This document shows, in pieces, positions 16,209 through 27,658 of a DNA stretch of 64,000 nt. Source of the DNA: Streptacidiphilus fuscans (GTDB taxonomy: Bacteria; Actinomycetota; Actinomycetes; Streptomycetales; Streptomycetaceae); the NCBI RefSeq assembly GCF_015690355.1, contig NZ_JADPRT010000001.1, forward strand, positions 248,001 through 312,000, given 5' to 3'. The position numbers and the translations under genes were made by a program. The notes beneath the pieces were generated by a model. It searched no databases, was not told the origin of the DNA, and was given only the letters and a program-made list of their open reading frames with translations. Each line of letters starts with the position of its first letter. Within the stretch, counting starts at the first letter, position 1.

Positions 16209-16871
16209 TCAGTGGCCGCGGGCGATCCACTCGGCCAGGTGCGGGGCCTCCGTGCCGACGGTGGTCGAGTCGCCGTGGCCGGTGCGGACCGTGGTCTCCG
16301 GCGGCAGGGTCAGCAGCCGCTCGCGGATCGAGTCGACGATGGTCGGGAAGTCGGAGAAGGACCGGCCGGTCGCGCCCGGTCCGCCCGCGAAGAGCGTGTC
16401 GCCGGTGAAGACCGTGTCGAGCGCCGGCGCGTGCAGCGAGACCGCCCCGGGACTGTGACCCGGCGTGTGCAGGACGTGCAGGTCCACGCCCGCGACGTGC
16501 AGCACGTCACCGTCCTTGAGCGGGCCGTCCGGCTCGCGGTCGGGGTGGGTCATCCGCCACAGCGTCAGGTCGTCCGGGTGGAGCAGGATCGGCGCGCCCG
16601 TGCGCTCCGCGAGCGCGGGAGCGGCGTTGACGTGGTCGTTGTGCGCGTGCGTGCACACGATCGCCGTCACCCGCCGCCCGCCGACGGCCGCCGCGACGGC
16701 CTCCGCGTCGTGGGCCGGGTCCAGGACGAGCACCTCGCTGTCGTCGCCGACCAGCCAGACGTTGTTGTCGACGTCCCAGCTGCCGCCGTCGAGCGTGAAC
16801 GTCCCCGAGGTGACCAGGAGTTCCACCCGGGCAGCGGGGACAGCGGGGACGGGCCCTGCGGACGGCGCCAT
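16209..16871 (-). CDS. MBL-fold hydrolase of the mycothiol formaldehyde pathway
   Basis: A 220-residue metallo-beta-lactamase-fold protein of the glyoxalase-II-like group. The metal-binding set is complete: THAHNDH (74-80), the His in TPGHSPGAV, the Asp in FTGDTLF and a C-terminal GHG. Its ATG overlaps the stop of the mycothiol dehydrogenase gene (TGATG), so the two are translationally coupled. In actinobacteria this partner directly follows S-(hydroxymethyl)mycothiol dehydrogenase, and the usual suggestion is that it hydrolyses the S-formylmycothiol product to formate and mycothiol. That exact activity is inference from gene order; the fold assignment is secure. Confidence 0.88.
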   Translation of the reverse strand: MAPSAGPVPAVPAARVELLVTSGTFTLDGGSWDVDNNVWLVGDDSEVLVLDPAHDAEAVAAAVGGRRVTAIVCTHAHNDHVNAAPALAERTGAPILLHPDDLTLWRMTHPDREPDGPLKDGDVLHVAGVDLHVLHTPGHSPGAVSLHAPALDTVFTGDTLFAGGPGATGRSFSDFPTIVDSIRERLLTLPPETTVRTGHGDSTTVGTEAPHLAEWIARGH

Positions 16872-17959
16872 CAGAACAGCACCACCGAGCGCAGTACGTC
16901 GCCGTCGCGCATCCGGTCGAAGGCCTGCTCGACCTCGTCGAGGGCGATGGTCTCGCTCACGAACGCGTCCAGGGGCAGTCGGCCCTGGAGGTAGAGGTCG
17001 ATCAGCATCGGGAAGTCGCGCGAGGGCAGACAGTCGCCGTACCAGGAGGACTTGAGCGCGCCACCGCGCCCGAAGACGTCCAGCAGCGGCAGTTCGAGCT
17101 GCATCTCGGGCGTGGGGACGCCGACCAGGACGACCGTCCCGGCCAGGTCGCGGGCGTAGAAGGCCTGCTTGTACGTCTCCGGGCGGCCGACCGCCTCGAT
17201 CACCACGTCCGCGCCGAAGCCGTCGGTGAGCTCCTGGATCGCCGCGACCGGGTCCGTCTCGCGCGAGTTGACGGTGTGCGTCGCGCCGACGTCGCGCGCC
17301 TTGGCCAGCTTCCGCTCGTCCACGTCGACGGCGATGATCCGCCGCGCGCCCGCCAGCCGTGAGCCGACGATTGCCGCGTCCCCGACGCCCCCGCAGCCGA
17401 TCACGGCCACCGAGTCGCCGCGGCCGACCGCGCCGGTGTTGATGGCCGCGCCGATCCCGGCCATCACGCCGCAGCCGAGCAGCCCGGCGACGGCCGGGGA
17501 GGCGGCCGGATCGACCTTGGTGCACTGACCGGCGGCGACCAGCGTCTTCTCGGCGAACGCGCCGATGCCCAGCGCGGGGGAGAGCTCCTGGCCGGTCTCG
17601 GCGAGCGTCATCTTCTGGCGCGCGTTGTGGGTGTTGAAGCAGTACCACGGCCGTCCGCGCCGACAGGCCCGGCACTGGCCGCACACCGCACGCCAGTTGA
17701 GGATCACGAAGTCCCCCGGCGCGACCTCGGTCACGCCCTCGCCGACCTGCTCGACGATCCCGGCAGCCTCATGTCCGAGCAGGAACGGGAAGTCGTCGTT
17801 GATGCCGCCCTCGCGGTAGTGCAGGTCGGTGTGGCAGACGCCGCACGCCTGGATCCGCACCACCGCCTCGCCGGGTCCGGGATCGGGGACGACGATCGTC
17901 TCCACTCGCACGGGTTCGCCCTTGCCGGGGGCGACGACTGCTCGGACCTGCTGAGGCAT
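16871..17959 (-). CDS. mscR: S-(hydroxymethyl)mycothiol dehydrogenase
   Basis: A 362-residue zinc-dependent alcohol dehydrogenase of the class III-like mycothiol group (MscR/MD-FalDH). It oxidises S-(hydroxymethyl)mycothiol, formed spontaneously from formaldehyde and mycothiol, with NAD; members also reduce S-nitrosomycothiol. Motifs: catalytic-zinc CGVCHTD (39-45) and GHEAAG, structural-zinc [11 protein letters not shown], nucleotide fold [14 protein letters not shown], and the subfamily-typical [14 protein letters not shown] and [19 protein letters not shown] 17959 follows AAAGGTG. It is co-transcribed with the MBL hydrolase and lies 58 nt downstream of the Rieske oxygenase gene, in the betaine-demethylation cluster. 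Each demethylation there yields formaldehyde or its THF adduct, so its role here is probably detoxification and oxidation of pathway formaldehyde. Confidence 0.93.
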   Translation of the reverse strand: MPQQVRAVVAPGKGEPVRVETIVVPDPGPGEAVVRIQACGVCHTDLHYREGGINDDFPFLLGHEAAGIVEQVGEGVTEVAPGDFVILNWRAVCGQCRACRRGRPWYCFNTHNARQKMTLAETGQELSPALGIGAFAEKTLVAAGQCTKVDPAASPAVAGLLGCGVMAGIGAAINTGAVGRGDSVAVIGCGGVGDAAIVGSRLAGARRIIAVDVDERKLAKARDVGATHTVNSRETDPVAAIQELTDGFGADVVIEAVGRPETYKQAFYARDLAGTVVLVGVPTPEMQLELPLLDVFGRGGALKSSWYGDCLPSRDFPMLIDLYLQGRLPLDAFVSETIALDEVEQAFDRMRDGDVLRSVVLF

Positions 17960-18017
17960 GGAACGACACCTTTCGCGTGGAACGACGATCGGAGATGCGG
18001 CCTTGACGATCATGGAA

Positions 18018-19139
18018 TCAGTCGCGCAGCCTGTCGGCAACCCAGGTGTGGAAGTCCCCGATGTGGTGCTCGCTGGGGACCAGCACTCCGCCCCGAGCAT
18101 AGGCGCGCGAGTCCATGGCGGGCTGGCAACGCTCGCACGCGTCGAAGTCCTGCACGTTGACGCGGTGGAACAGCTCGACGGATCGGTCCAGGTCCGCGCC
18201 GGACTCGACCACGTCCGAGAGGAAGAGCCAGTCGCACTCCACGACGGTCCGGTCCGCGGCGAGGGGGTACATCCGGTGGACGATGGCGTGGTCGGGCACC
18301 AGGTTGACGAAGACCTGCGGCTTGACCGTGATGGCGTAGTACCGCCGGTCCTGCTCCGCCGAGACGCCGGGGATCCGGGTGACGCCCGGGCTGCCGTCGA
18401 CGGTGAACCCCTGCGCCTCCTCGGCGAACTCCGCGCCGTGCCCGACGTAGTACTGGGCCGCGTAGCCCCCCGCGAACTCCGGCAGCATCTCGGTCAGTTC
18501 GGGGTGGATGGTGGCGCAGTGGTAGCACTCCATGAAGTTCTCGACGATCAGCTTCCAGTTGGCCTTCACGTCGTAGCGGACGCGTCGGCCGACGGCGAGC
18601 TCGTCGAGCTGGTAGTGGCCGATCGCCTCCGGATCGCCCAGCCGCGCGGTCGCGGCGCCGACGACGTCCTCCTCGAACGACGGCGGCTTCTCGGCCAGGC
18701 AGACCCAGACGTAGCCGAGCCACTCCCGGACGTGCACCGGGTGCAGCCCGTAGGTGGTGCGGTCGACGTCGGGCATCCCGGTCAGGTTGGGCGCGGCCAC
18801 CAGCTTGCCGTCCAGCCCGTAGGTCCAGGCGTGGTACGGGCACTGGAACGCCCGTTTGACCTGGCCGGACTCCGTGGTGCAGAGCCGCGCGCCGCGGTGC
18901 CGGCAGATGTTGAGGAACGCCTTGACGCTCCGGTCGCGGGAGCGCGTCACCAGCGCGCTCTCGCGGCCCACCTGCACGGTCCGGAACACCCCCGGCGCGT
19001 CCAACTCGGCGGCGCGGACGGCGCAGAACCACATGGACTCGAAGATCCGCTCCTGCTCCCGCGCGAAGATCTGCGGATCGGTGTAGGCGGCGCCGGGCAG
19101 CGTGCTGATCAGACTCGGCGGCAGGTCGGTCGCGGTCAC
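18018..19139 (-). CDS. Rieske oxygenase alpha subunit, probable glycine betaine demethylase
   Basis: A 373-residue ring-hydroxylating-type oxygenase. N-terminal Rieske centre: CRHRGA and CPYHAW (two Cys, two His). C-terminal catalytic domain: mononuclear iron ligands in [14 protein letters not shown] (two His), plus a distal acidic residue. It resembles the GbcA group, which removes a methyl group from glycine betaine to give dimethylglycine and formaldehyde; related enzymes act on stachydrine or carnitine. The assignment rests on its place beside dimethylglycine oxidase and formaldehyde dehydrogenase genes. Electrons probably come from the Rieske ferredoxin and FAD reductase at 28.75-30.36 kb, since no reductase adjoins it. 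I chose GTG 19139 (AAAGG upstream); GTG 19193 would add 18 residues but lacks a ribosome site. Confidence 0.87.
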   Translation of the reverse strand: MTATDLPPSLISTLPGAAYTDPQIFAREQERIFESMWFCAVRAAELDAPGVFRTVQVGRESALVTRSRDRSVKAFLNICRHRGARLCTTESGQVKRAFQCPYHAWTYGLDGKLVAAPNLTGMPDVDRTTYGLHPVHVREWLGYVWVCLAEKPPSFEEDVVGAATARLGDPEAIGHYQLDELAVGRRVRYDVKANWKLIVENFMECYHCATIHPELTEMLPEFAGGYAAQYYVGHGAEFAEEAQGFTVDGSPGVTRIPGVSAEQDRRYYAITVKPQVFVNLVPDHAIVHRMYPLAADRTVVECDWLFLSDVVESGADLDRSVELFHRVNVQDFDACERCQPAMDSRAYARGGVLVPSEHHIGDFHTWVADRLRD

Positions 19140-19196
19140 GTCGGTGGCCTTTCGACGAGAAGGACGAGACGAGAAGGGCAGGTGGGGTGGCACGTG

Positions 19197-21825
<2,629 letters not shown>

Positions 21826-21912
21826 GATGCTTGGCGGGCCTGGCGATGCGGACGCGGGCCCGGCCGCCGGTGGCGTGCTGTCCCGAGCCGGTCCGAGCCG
21901 CTGACCGAACCC

Positions 21913-21987
21913 TTGACACCCCCTCGACGGCGCTCCCATACTCGGCGGCACGTTGCGGATGAAGGCATTTGTTGCACATGGCGCAAC
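21913..21987 (+). promoter_or_regulatory. APC permease promoter and paired IclR-type operators
   Basis: TTGACA (21913-21918) and CATACT (21937-21942) with an 18-bp spacer form a sigma-70-like promoter. Downstream are GTTGCGGATGAAGGCAT (21952-21968, one arm) and the full palindrome GTTGC-ACATGGC-GCAAC (21971-21987). They start 19 bp apart, the same spacing as the pair upstream of the ferredoxin gene. Confidence 0.6.
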
Positions 21988-22064
21988 TCGCCCCGAAGGG
22001 TGGTGAGAAGGCCCCCGGCACCACCCCGGACCACCCCCTCGGAGCACCCCCGGACCACCGCGAA

Positions 22065-22121
22065 CCACTCCGAACCACCCGGACCACTCCGAACCACCCG
22101 GACCACTCCGAAAACCCAGGA
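22065..22121. repeat. 19-bp tandem repeats in the permease leader
   Basis: CCACTCCGAACCACCCGGA occurs twice exactly (22065-22083, 22084-22102), with a third degenerate copy (22103-22121) and traces further upstream from about 22018. It lies in the untranslated leader, ending about 25 nt before the permease ATG. The unit is C/A-rich and unpaired-looking, so it might be a Rho- or protein-binding RNA segment; that is speculation. Confidence 0.8.
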
Positions 22122-22145
22122 CACCAGGACCACCTGGAGCTGCCC

Positions 22146-23711
22146 ATGAGCACCTCGGGAAAGACCACCGCCCCCGGACAGCCGGGGGAGGACACCCGCG
22201 ACCTGGCCCGCTTCGGCTACCGGCAGGAACTGGAGCGGTCCCTCGGCTCCTTCTCCAGCTTCGCCGCCGGGTTCAGCTACATCTCCATCATGACCGGCGT
22301 CTTCCAGCTCTTCGGCTTCGGATTCGGCGCGGGCGGGCCCGCGTTCATCTGGTCCTGGCCGCTGGTCTTCGTCGGCCAGCTCGCCGTCGCCCTCTGCTTC
22401 GCCGAGATGGCCGGGCAGTTCCCGCTGGCCGGCGGCGTCTACCAGTGGTCCAAGCAGATCGCCCGCCCGATCACCTCGTGGATGTCCGGCTGGATCATGG
22501 CGATCGGCGCGGTGGTCACGGCCGCGGCCGTCGCGGTCGCTTACCAGGTGATCCTCCCTCAGGTCTCGCTGGCCTTCGAGATCGTGGGCAGCTCCTCGGA
22601 CGCGGGCCAGACCGCGACGCCCAACGGAGCCAAGAACGCGATCCTGCTCGCACTCGGCCTGGTGGTCTTCACCACGCTGGTCAACCTCGTCGGCGTCAAG
22701 CTGATGGCGAAGATCAACAACTTCGGTGTGGCGGTGGAGCTGACCGCCACCACCCTGCTGATCGCCATGCTCGCCATCCATATCCACCGTGGCCCGCAGG
22801 TCGTGCTCAAGACGGCGGGAACGGGGACCGGGCACTCCTGGGGCTACCTCGGCGCGTTCCTGGTCGCGTCCCTCATGAGCGCCTACGTCTTCTACGGCTT
22901 CGACACGGCGGGCGCGCTCGCCGAGGAGACCAAGGAGCCGCGCCGCCACGCCCCGCGCGCCATCATCCGCGCGATCAGCGCGGCGTTCCTCGCGGGCGGA
23001 CTGCTGATGCTGATCGGCATGATGGCCGTCGGCGACATCAACTCCCAGGCGCTGGGCTCACTGGGCATGCCGTACCTGATCAAGTCCACGCTCGGCAACG
23101 GACTCGGCGACGTGTTCCTGGTCTGCTCGGCGATCGCGATCACCGTCTGCTGCCTGGCCGTCCAGACCGCCGCGATCCGGCTGATCTTCGCCATGGCACG
23201 CGACGGCCGGCTGCCGTTCGGGCACGCCATCGCCAAGGTCTCCCCACGCTCCAAGACCCCCGTCGTCCCCGCGCTGCTGACGGGGGCGCTGACCATCGCG
23301 CTGCTGCTGGTCAACATCGGGAACCAGCGCGTCTTCTACATCCTCACGTCGGTCGCGATCATCCTCTTCTACATCCCGTATTTGATGGTCACCGGCCCGA
23401 TGCTGCTGCGCCGCTTGCGCGGCGAGTGGCCGCGTCCCCAGCACGGGCCGTATTTCAACCTCGGGCGCTGGGGTACGCCGGTGAACGCGTTTGCGGTTCT
23501 CTATGGCGCGGCGATGACGGTCAACCTGGCGTGGCCGCGCGCCGCTGTCTACGGGAGCGACCACTGGTACTACCAGTGGGGCGCGGTGGTCTTCACGGCG
23601 GTGATCACGGCCGTGGGCCTCGGCCTCTACCTGCGCTACCGCCGGTCGGCGACCGCCGGCCGGGAGGCGCTCCCGGATGCGGGCCCGGACGCGGTCGCCG
23701 AGGAGGCGTGA
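22146..23711 (+). CDS. APC-superfamily permease, candidate betaine/choline-pathway importer
   Basis: A 521-residue polytopic permease of the amino acid-polyamine-organocation family, with about 12 predicted helices. The N-terminal region RSLGSFSSFAAGFSYISIMTG matches family helix 1, and FAEMAGQFPLAGGVYQWSKQI is the helix-2 signature. ATG 22146 has GGAG 8 nt upstream; in-frame extensions to 21969 run through the tandem repeats. It is divergent from dimethylglycine oxidase and carries the same operator motif as the other pathway operons, so it probably imports choline, betaine, dimethylglycine, sarcosine or a related amine. The exact substrate cannot be read from the sequence. It belongs to the amino-acid/GABA-permease-like group rather than to BCCT betaine carriers. 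Confidence 0.88.
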   Translation: MSTSGKTTAPGQPGEDTRDLARFGYRQELERSLGSFSSFAAGFSYISIMTGVFQLFGFGFGAGGPAFIWSWPLVFVGQLAVALCFAEMAGQFPLAGGVYQWSKQIARPITSWMSGWIMAIGAVVTAAAVAVAYQVILPQVSLAFEIVGSSSDAGQTATPNGAKNAILLALGLVVFTTLVNLVGVKLMAKINNFGVAVELTATTLLIAMLAIHIHRGPQVVLKTAGTGTGHSWGYLGAFLVASLMSAYVFYGFDTAGALAEETKEPRRHAPRAIIRAISAAFLAGGLLMLIGMMAVGDINSQALGSLGMPYLIKSTLGNGLGDVFLVCSAIAITVCCLAVQTAAIRLIFAMARDGRLPFGHAIAKVSPRSKTPVVPALLTGALTIALLLVNIGNQRVFYILTSVAIILFYIPYLMVTGPMLLRRLRGEWPRPQHGPYFNLGRWGTPVNAFAVLYGAAMTVNLAWPRAAVYGSDHWYYQWGAVVFTAVITAVGLGLYLRYRRSATAGREALPDAGPDAVAEEA

Positions 23712-23764
23712 GGAGGAGGCGTGGGGAGGCGTGAGGGGGTCCGTCGGCCTGTCACCATGGGTGC

Positions 23765-24001
23765 ATGATGTTCAGCGAGTGGGCAGAGCGGCACTACGGC
23801 AGCGAGGACCTGGCGCTTGTCGACTGTGTCGCGTCGATCGAGGCAGCGGCAGGCGACGACTTTGCGCAACTGTCGGCCGACACCAAGGCGAAGGCGGTCC
23901 AGCTCTTCATCAGCTGGATCGCGGAGCACCACCCCGACGGGCCCGCTACAGGAGCGCTGGCGGGCGAGTTCTTCGACGGGCTTCTGTCGGGGCAGGGATA
24001 G
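23765..24001 (+). CDS. Small hypothetical protein, 78 residues
   Basis: An acidic soluble protein beginning MMFSEWAERHYGSEDLALVD. It is predicted mostly helical, with no Cys, signal peptide or membrane segment and no family I recognise. Codon positions look coding (G/C-rich third bases) and the frame is closed by a proper stop. Either of two adjacent ATG codons (23765 or 23768) could start it; no strong ribosome site is visible. It lies 53 nt after the permease, so it may be read through from that operon, or it may belong to the inserted block that follows. Confidence 0.6.
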   Translation: MMFSEWAERHYGSEDLALVDCVASIEAAAGDDFAQLSADTKAKAVQLFISWIAEHHPDGPATGALAGEFFDGLLSGQG

Positions 24002-24025
24002 GGCAGGGGCAGGCACCTTAGAAAT

Positions 24026-24055
24026 CGAACAGAATGACTAACTCGTTCGTGTTCG
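24026..24055. promoter_or_regulatory. AT-rich promoter region with CGAAC/GTTCG arms
   Basis: CGAAC (24026-24030) and GTTCG (24045-24049) form an inverted repeat with a 14-bp spacer, followed by another GTTCG (24051-24055), in an unusually AT-rich stretch upstream of the HNH gene. The half-sites resemble actinobacterial SOS-box arms, but the usual 4-bp spacing is absent. Confidence 0.3.
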
Positions 24056-24112
24056 GAATATAGTCCTTGTGGGCCATGGTCGTGGGTGGGGTTGTGGCTT
24101 GATAATTGTTCT

Positions 24113-25645
24113 ATGGACGCCTCGATGTTCGGGGGCGGGTGTGATGACGGTGATGGCGTCCATGGGTGGGGTGTTTCCCCGGAGTCCCAGGGTTCGTCGT
24201 CTGGTTCGGATGCCCGGCTCCCTTCAATTCCCCCTTCTGTTCCTTCTCCTTCGCCTGCGCCTGCTGGTGATGACTGGCTGCGTCTGCCGCAGGACGCGGC
24301 CGGTTCCCGCTTCGTTGCGGGGACTCCCTTCTCCTCGCGTCAGGCGCGGTTCGTGGATCCGCTGCGGACCCTTCCCGGGTGCGCGCGTGACCTGTTGACG
24401 GCGCTCGCCGACGAGGGTGATGACGCGTTGTTGGACGCGGGTGTGGATTTCCTCGCGGAGCAGTTCCTGGCTCTGGAGCGGTTGTCGGAGATGCTGGATG
24501 CGCAGAAGTTGCGTCGTCTGGCGGTGTTCGACCGCGTGGGCGGCGCTACTGCGGTGCGGTGTCGTTCGACGAAGGGGTTCCTGCGGACGCATGCGCAGAT
24601 GGGCCAAGGTCACGCGAACCGCCTGGTGAACCTGGCGCGGGATCTGGACAAGCTCCCGACGATCCGTCAGGCCCAAGCGGAAGGGGCTCTGTCGACGGAC
24701 CAGGTGGAGATCCTCGCGAAGGAGCTCGCCCCGATCGAGGACACCTCGGCCCGGCATCAGGCGGAGGTGTTGATGGTCGAGCAGACCCCGAAGCTCCACC
24801 TTGCCCACGTCCGTCAGGCGGCGAAGCAGATCCACGCCCACCTCGTCCCCGAGCAGGACGCGGACGCGACGGCGGTTCCGGCGGTGTTCCAGTCCTGGGT
24901 CAAGCTCTCCGCGACCGGCACCAGTGACCGGCCGTTCTGGGTCCTGTCCGGTGAACTCTCGCCGGTCGCGGGGGAGAAGCTGCGTGTGGCCCTGGAGGCG
25001 GCGATGGGTACCCCGGTCGAGGGCGAGACCCGGACCCACTCCGAGCGCATGGGCGACGCCCTCGAAACCGTGACTGATCTGGCGTTGGGTTCGGACAAGT
25101 TGCCGACGACGGGTGGGCAGCGTCCGCACCTGACCCTGAGCGCCGACCTCGACGCCCTCCGGCAGTCCTGCCCCACCCACCCCGCACTGACCGACGGGGG
25201 CGATGAGCTCTCCGGGCTGCTCCGGCCGAAGGCTGCGGCGACCACGACCCGGGGTTACGAGCTCCCCGCGTGGCAGGCGCGGAAGGAGGCGTGTGATTGC
25301 CAGCTCCGCGTGATCCTGACGCGCGGGCAGGACAAGCCGGTCTCCATCGGGCGCGCGACCCGCACCGTGCCCGCGCACCTGCGGGACGCGGTCATCGCCC
25401 GCGACCGGCACTGCGTGTGGCCCGGCTGCGACCGGCCACCGACCTGGTGCGAAGCCCACCACGTGACCCACTGGGCCGACGGCGGCGAAACCAGCCTGGG
25501 CAACCTGGCCCTGCTGTGCAACGAGCACCACACCGATCTCCACCAGACCGGCTGGGAACTCGAAATCAGGAACGGCCGACCCCACGCCGTCCCACCACCG
25601 GACACCCCACCCCCACCCAACACGCGATATCCGTACCGCGACTAG
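24113..25645 (+). CDS. DUF222 / HNH endonuclease-domain protein (13E12-like)
   Basis: A 510-residue protein of the actinobacterial DUF222-HNH (13E12 repeat) family. After a low-complexity Ser/Pro/Asp-rich start (about 1-60), the helical DUF222 region spans about 75-400. A C-terminal HNH nuclease motif follows: RDRHCVWPGCDRPPTWCEAHH, then HWADGGETSLGNLALLCNEHHTDLH, with the Cys pairs that bind structural zinc and the catalytic His. Such proteins are often multicopy and are suspected to be selfish or mobile, but their role is unproven. ATG 24113 is preferred over GTG 24086. Third-position codon use looks slightly less G/C-extreme than in neighbours at the 5' end, and the gene with its debris interrupts the betaine cluster, suggesting insertion. 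Confidence 0.9.
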   Translation: MDASMFGGGCDDGDGVHGWGVSPESQGSSSGSDARLPSIPPSVPSPSPAPAGDDWLRLPQDAAGSRFVAGTPFSSRQARFVDPLRTLPGCARDLLTALADEGDDALLDAGVDFLAEQFLALERLSEMLDAQKLRRLAVFDRVGGATAVRCRSTKGFLRTHAQMGQGHANRLVNLARDLDKLPTIRQAQAEGALSTDQVEILAKELAPIEDTSARHQAEVLMVEQTPKLHLAHVRQAAKQIHAHLVPEQDADATAVPAVFQSWVKLSATGTSDRPFWVLSGELSPVAGEKLRVALEAAMGTPVEGETRTHSERMGDALETVTDLALGSDKLPTTGGQRPHLTLSADLDALRQSCPTHPALTDGGDELSGLLRPKAAATTTRGYELPAWQARKEACDCQLRVILTRGQDKPVSIGRATRTVPAHLRDAVIARDRHCVWPGCDRPPTWCEAHHVTHWADGGETSLGNLALLCNEHHTDLHQTGWELEIRNGRPHAVPPPDTPPPPNTRYPYRD

Positions 25646-25663
25646 CTGATCGCTTCAGAATGA

Positions 25664-25807
25664 TCGCGAAAGCCGCCGCAGGCAGAAGCTCGAGCAGGCG
25701 AGTTCGAGCAGTCCCTGGTGGAGGTCCGCCTAACGCTGGCCAGCGAACTGCGCGAACAGTGGGAGATGGACGTGCTGCGCCTGCACCGCGCCTGGCGGCA
25801 CCGATGA
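25664..25807 (+). pseudogene. Possible C-terminal gene fragment (plus strand)
   Basis: An open stretch of 47 codons without a start, ending in a helical, coding-like sequence (FEQSLVEVRLTLASELRE, then WEMDVLRLHRAWRHR) before TGA at 25805. It may be the 3' remnant of a disrupted gene. I do not recognise the family, and chance is possible in DNA this rich in GC. Confidence 0.25.
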
Positions 25808-25814
25808 GTGAAGA

Positions 25815-26036
25815 TCAGACGGCAAACTTCCCTGGCTGCTTCCCGGCGTTCCACGCCACGACGTCCAACAACCGCAGGGGTACGACGTCTTCCGGGACGG
25901 CCTCCGCCAGCAGGCGCCACTCAGCCCGCCGAATAGCGAGATCGTGCTTCATGCATTCGGCCAGCAGGACGAAGAACTGGGCCCAGGAACGCTTGCCGTC
26001 CTTGGCTGGGTGAAGGAGACCCGCAGCCCGGGCTCC
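25815..26036 (-). pseudogene. 5'-truncated gene remnant (minus strand)
   Basis: An open minus-strand stretch of 73 codons with protein-like sequence (LHPAKDGKRSWAQFFVLLAE, then MKHDLAIRRAEWRLLAEAVP and LLDVVAWNAGKQPGKFAV) ending at TGA 25815. Upstream the frame meets a stop at 26037-26039, and the coding-like text starts before the only Met (25952), so the 5' end seems lost. A 45-residue protein from 25952 is the alternative. Together with the plus-strand fragment next to it, it suggests debris from an insertion or deletion event. Confidence 0.35.
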
Positions 26037-26203
26037 TCACAACCGACATACTCACGCGGCCAGCAACGCTCGCTGAGATTCAGGCGAGCAGCTGGGGACA
26101 TCTCATCAGGCTCGCCTGAATGTCGTGACCAAGCGTCCGCTTGATCGTGGCGGTCGCCACCCGCCCGGCCGACCGGGCCTGATGCCCTGCCCCGGACACC
26201 TGT

Positions 26204-26869
26204 TCAGAGGCTGCGGGCGGTGATGTTGCCGTGGCCGGTGGTGGCGCGGATGTCGAGTGCGGTGGTGCCGTCGTTCTTCAGTGCGTTGCTGACGCGGCCG
26301 TGGCTGGTGCCGGCGTCGAGGGAGGCGGAGACGCCGGGGGTTGCGCCGACGGTGATGTCGCCCATCTCGGTGCGCAGCACGACCGCGCCGCTGGTGGCCT
26401 CGGCGATGCGGATCGCGCCGCGGGAGGTGCTGATCTGGGCGGGGCCGGTCAGGCGGCCGACCTCGACGTCGCCGTCGACCGCGGTCAGGCGGACGCCGGC
26501 GGCTTCGTCGATCTTGATCTGCTGGTAGGCGCCGTCGAAGACCACGTCGCCCAGGCGGCCGACGCCGCGCAGCTCGCAGGCGGAGGTGTGGGCCTCCAGG
26601 TGGGAGCCGGCGGGGAGCTGGACGGTGACCTCGACCGATCCGGAGGGGCCGAAGTACTGGTTCTTGCCCTCCGCGGTGCGGATCCGCAGGACGCCGTCGG
26701 CGTACTCGACGGTGGTCTGCTCGGCGGCCTTGACGTCGCGGCTCTTGTCGGGGTTGGCGGGGCGGACCTCGACGGTGGCGTCGGTCCGGTCGGCGGCGAT
26801 GACCTGGATGCGCCCGGAGGCGACCTCGGCGACGACGGAGACCGGGGCGGTGGCGGCGAACTTCTGCAT
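26204..26869 (-). CDS. DUF4097 family beta-helix protein
   Basis: A 221-residue cytoplasmic protein (no signal peptide or TM helix) made of repeating short beta strands, the DUF4097/putative-adhesin pattern: VEVTVQLPAGSHLEAHTS, LRGVGRLGDVVFDG, VDGDVEVGRLTGPAQIST and TEMGDITVGAT. Such proteins form a right-handed parallel beta helix; their function is unknown and the adhesin label is unsupported here. The ATG at 26869 follows AGGAGA. In actinobacteria these genes often follow a PadR or other small regulator; none adjoins this one. The upstream region carries several GTTGC-containing repeats, so it is probably regulated. Confidence 0.85.
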   Translation of the reverse strand: MQKFAATAPVSVVAEVASGRIQVIAADRTDATVEVRPANPDKSRDVKAAEQTTVEYADGVLRIRTAEGKNQYFGPSGSVEVTVQLPAGSHLEAHTSACELRGVGRLGDVVFDGAYQQIKIDEAAGVRLTAVDGDVEVGRLTGPAQISTSRGAIRIAEATSGAVVLRTEMGDITVGATPGVSASLDAGTSHGRVSNALKNDGTTALDIRATTGHGNITARSL

Positions 26870-26910
26870 CGTTCTCTCCTGTGCTCGGGGCTTGCTGCCG
26901 TTGTTTCTGA

Positions 26911-27047
26911 CATTGAGAACGCTACGTTGCGTTCAAGGCACTGGCAACAGTCTTGTTGCGCTCAATCAGTATCAATGCAGGTCAGAGCAGAGATTTCGTT
27001 GCAGTGAGTGTAAATCTAACGCAATAGCAGAAACCACAACCGTTGCA
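26911..27047. promoter_or_regulatory. Repeat-rich divergent control region
   Basis: This AT-richer region upstream of the DUF4097 gene contains GTTGC four times (26926, 26955, 26998, 27042), twice in the longer form GTTGCGYTCAA, and a near-inverted repeat TTGAGAACGC / GCGTTCAA (about 26912-26935). GTTGC at 26926 also pairs with GCAAC at 26944-26948. These look like multiple operator copies for an unidentified regulator. Confidence 0.45.
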
Positions 27048-27160
27048 ATGAGGCAAGAGTGAACGCTATGCCCGCGGCATCATCTGCCTGCGGCGCCTCC
27101 GCACGGCATCCTGAACGATCAGCAAGTCGGGTGTCAGTGCTGCCGGATACGGTCTGGCCC

Positions 27161-27658
27161 ATGGCTGACACTGAACTGACCACGTTGCTCGCTGTCCTGA
27201 ACAGCAAGCGCGCGCACGTCCTGGGCATTCTGGAGGGCTTGGACGAGGAGGCGCTGCGGCGCCCGGTGCTGCCGTCCGGTTGGACGTGTCTTGGACTGGT
27301 GCAGCATCTCGCTCTAGATGACGAGAAGTTCTGGTTCCGCGCCGTTGCGGCGGGGGAAAGGACCGCGATCGAGGAGGTCCTCGGGTCTGGGCAGGACGCG
27401 TGGCAGGTCGCCCCGGGGAAGGCGGCCGAGGAGATCTTCGACCTCTACCGCCGGGAGGGCGAGCTCGCGGATGCCCTCCTGGCCGGTGCCGACCTCGACG
27501 CGGCCCCCCGCTGGTGGCCGGACTTCTTCGGCGGCTGGCGGTACGACAACCTGCGCGAGGTCATCCTGCACGTGATCACCGAAACCGCCACCCACGCCGG
27601 CCACCTGGACGCCGTGCGCGAAATCATCGACGGCAGGCAGCGACTGGTCGTCACCTGA
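27161..27658 (+). CDS. DinB/DUF664-like thiol-transferase-fold protein
   Basis: A 165-residue four-helix-bundle protein of the DinB superfamily. The three metal-binding His positions are visible: the first in LVQHLALDDEKFW and the pair in TETATHAGHLD. DUF664 proteins in actinobacteria are related to mycothiol-dependent S-transferases, but no substrate can be named. The Met at 27161 gives the standard MADTELTTLLAVLNSKR start; the 34 extra in-frame residues from 27059 are not family-like. There is no clear ribosome site, but GGATAC about 13 nt upstream resembles a -10 box, so the mRNA may be nearly leaderless. Divergent from DUF4097. Confidence 0.85.
   Translation: MADTELTTLLAVLNSKRAHVLGILEGLDEEALRRPVLPSGWTCLGLVQHLALDDEKFWFRAVAAGERTAIEEVLGSGQDAWQVAPGKAAEEIFDLYRREGELADALLAGADLDAAPRWWPDFFGGWRYDNLREVILHVITETATHAGHLDAVREIIDGRQRLVVT

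Noticed and set aside
24026..24055. A canonical LexA box
   Set aside because: The arms are right in part, but the 14-bp spacer is not that of an SOS box.
25642..25920. A 92-residue minus-strand protein
   Set aside because: Arg/Ser-rich shadow composition, and it overlaps the better-supported remnant in another frame.
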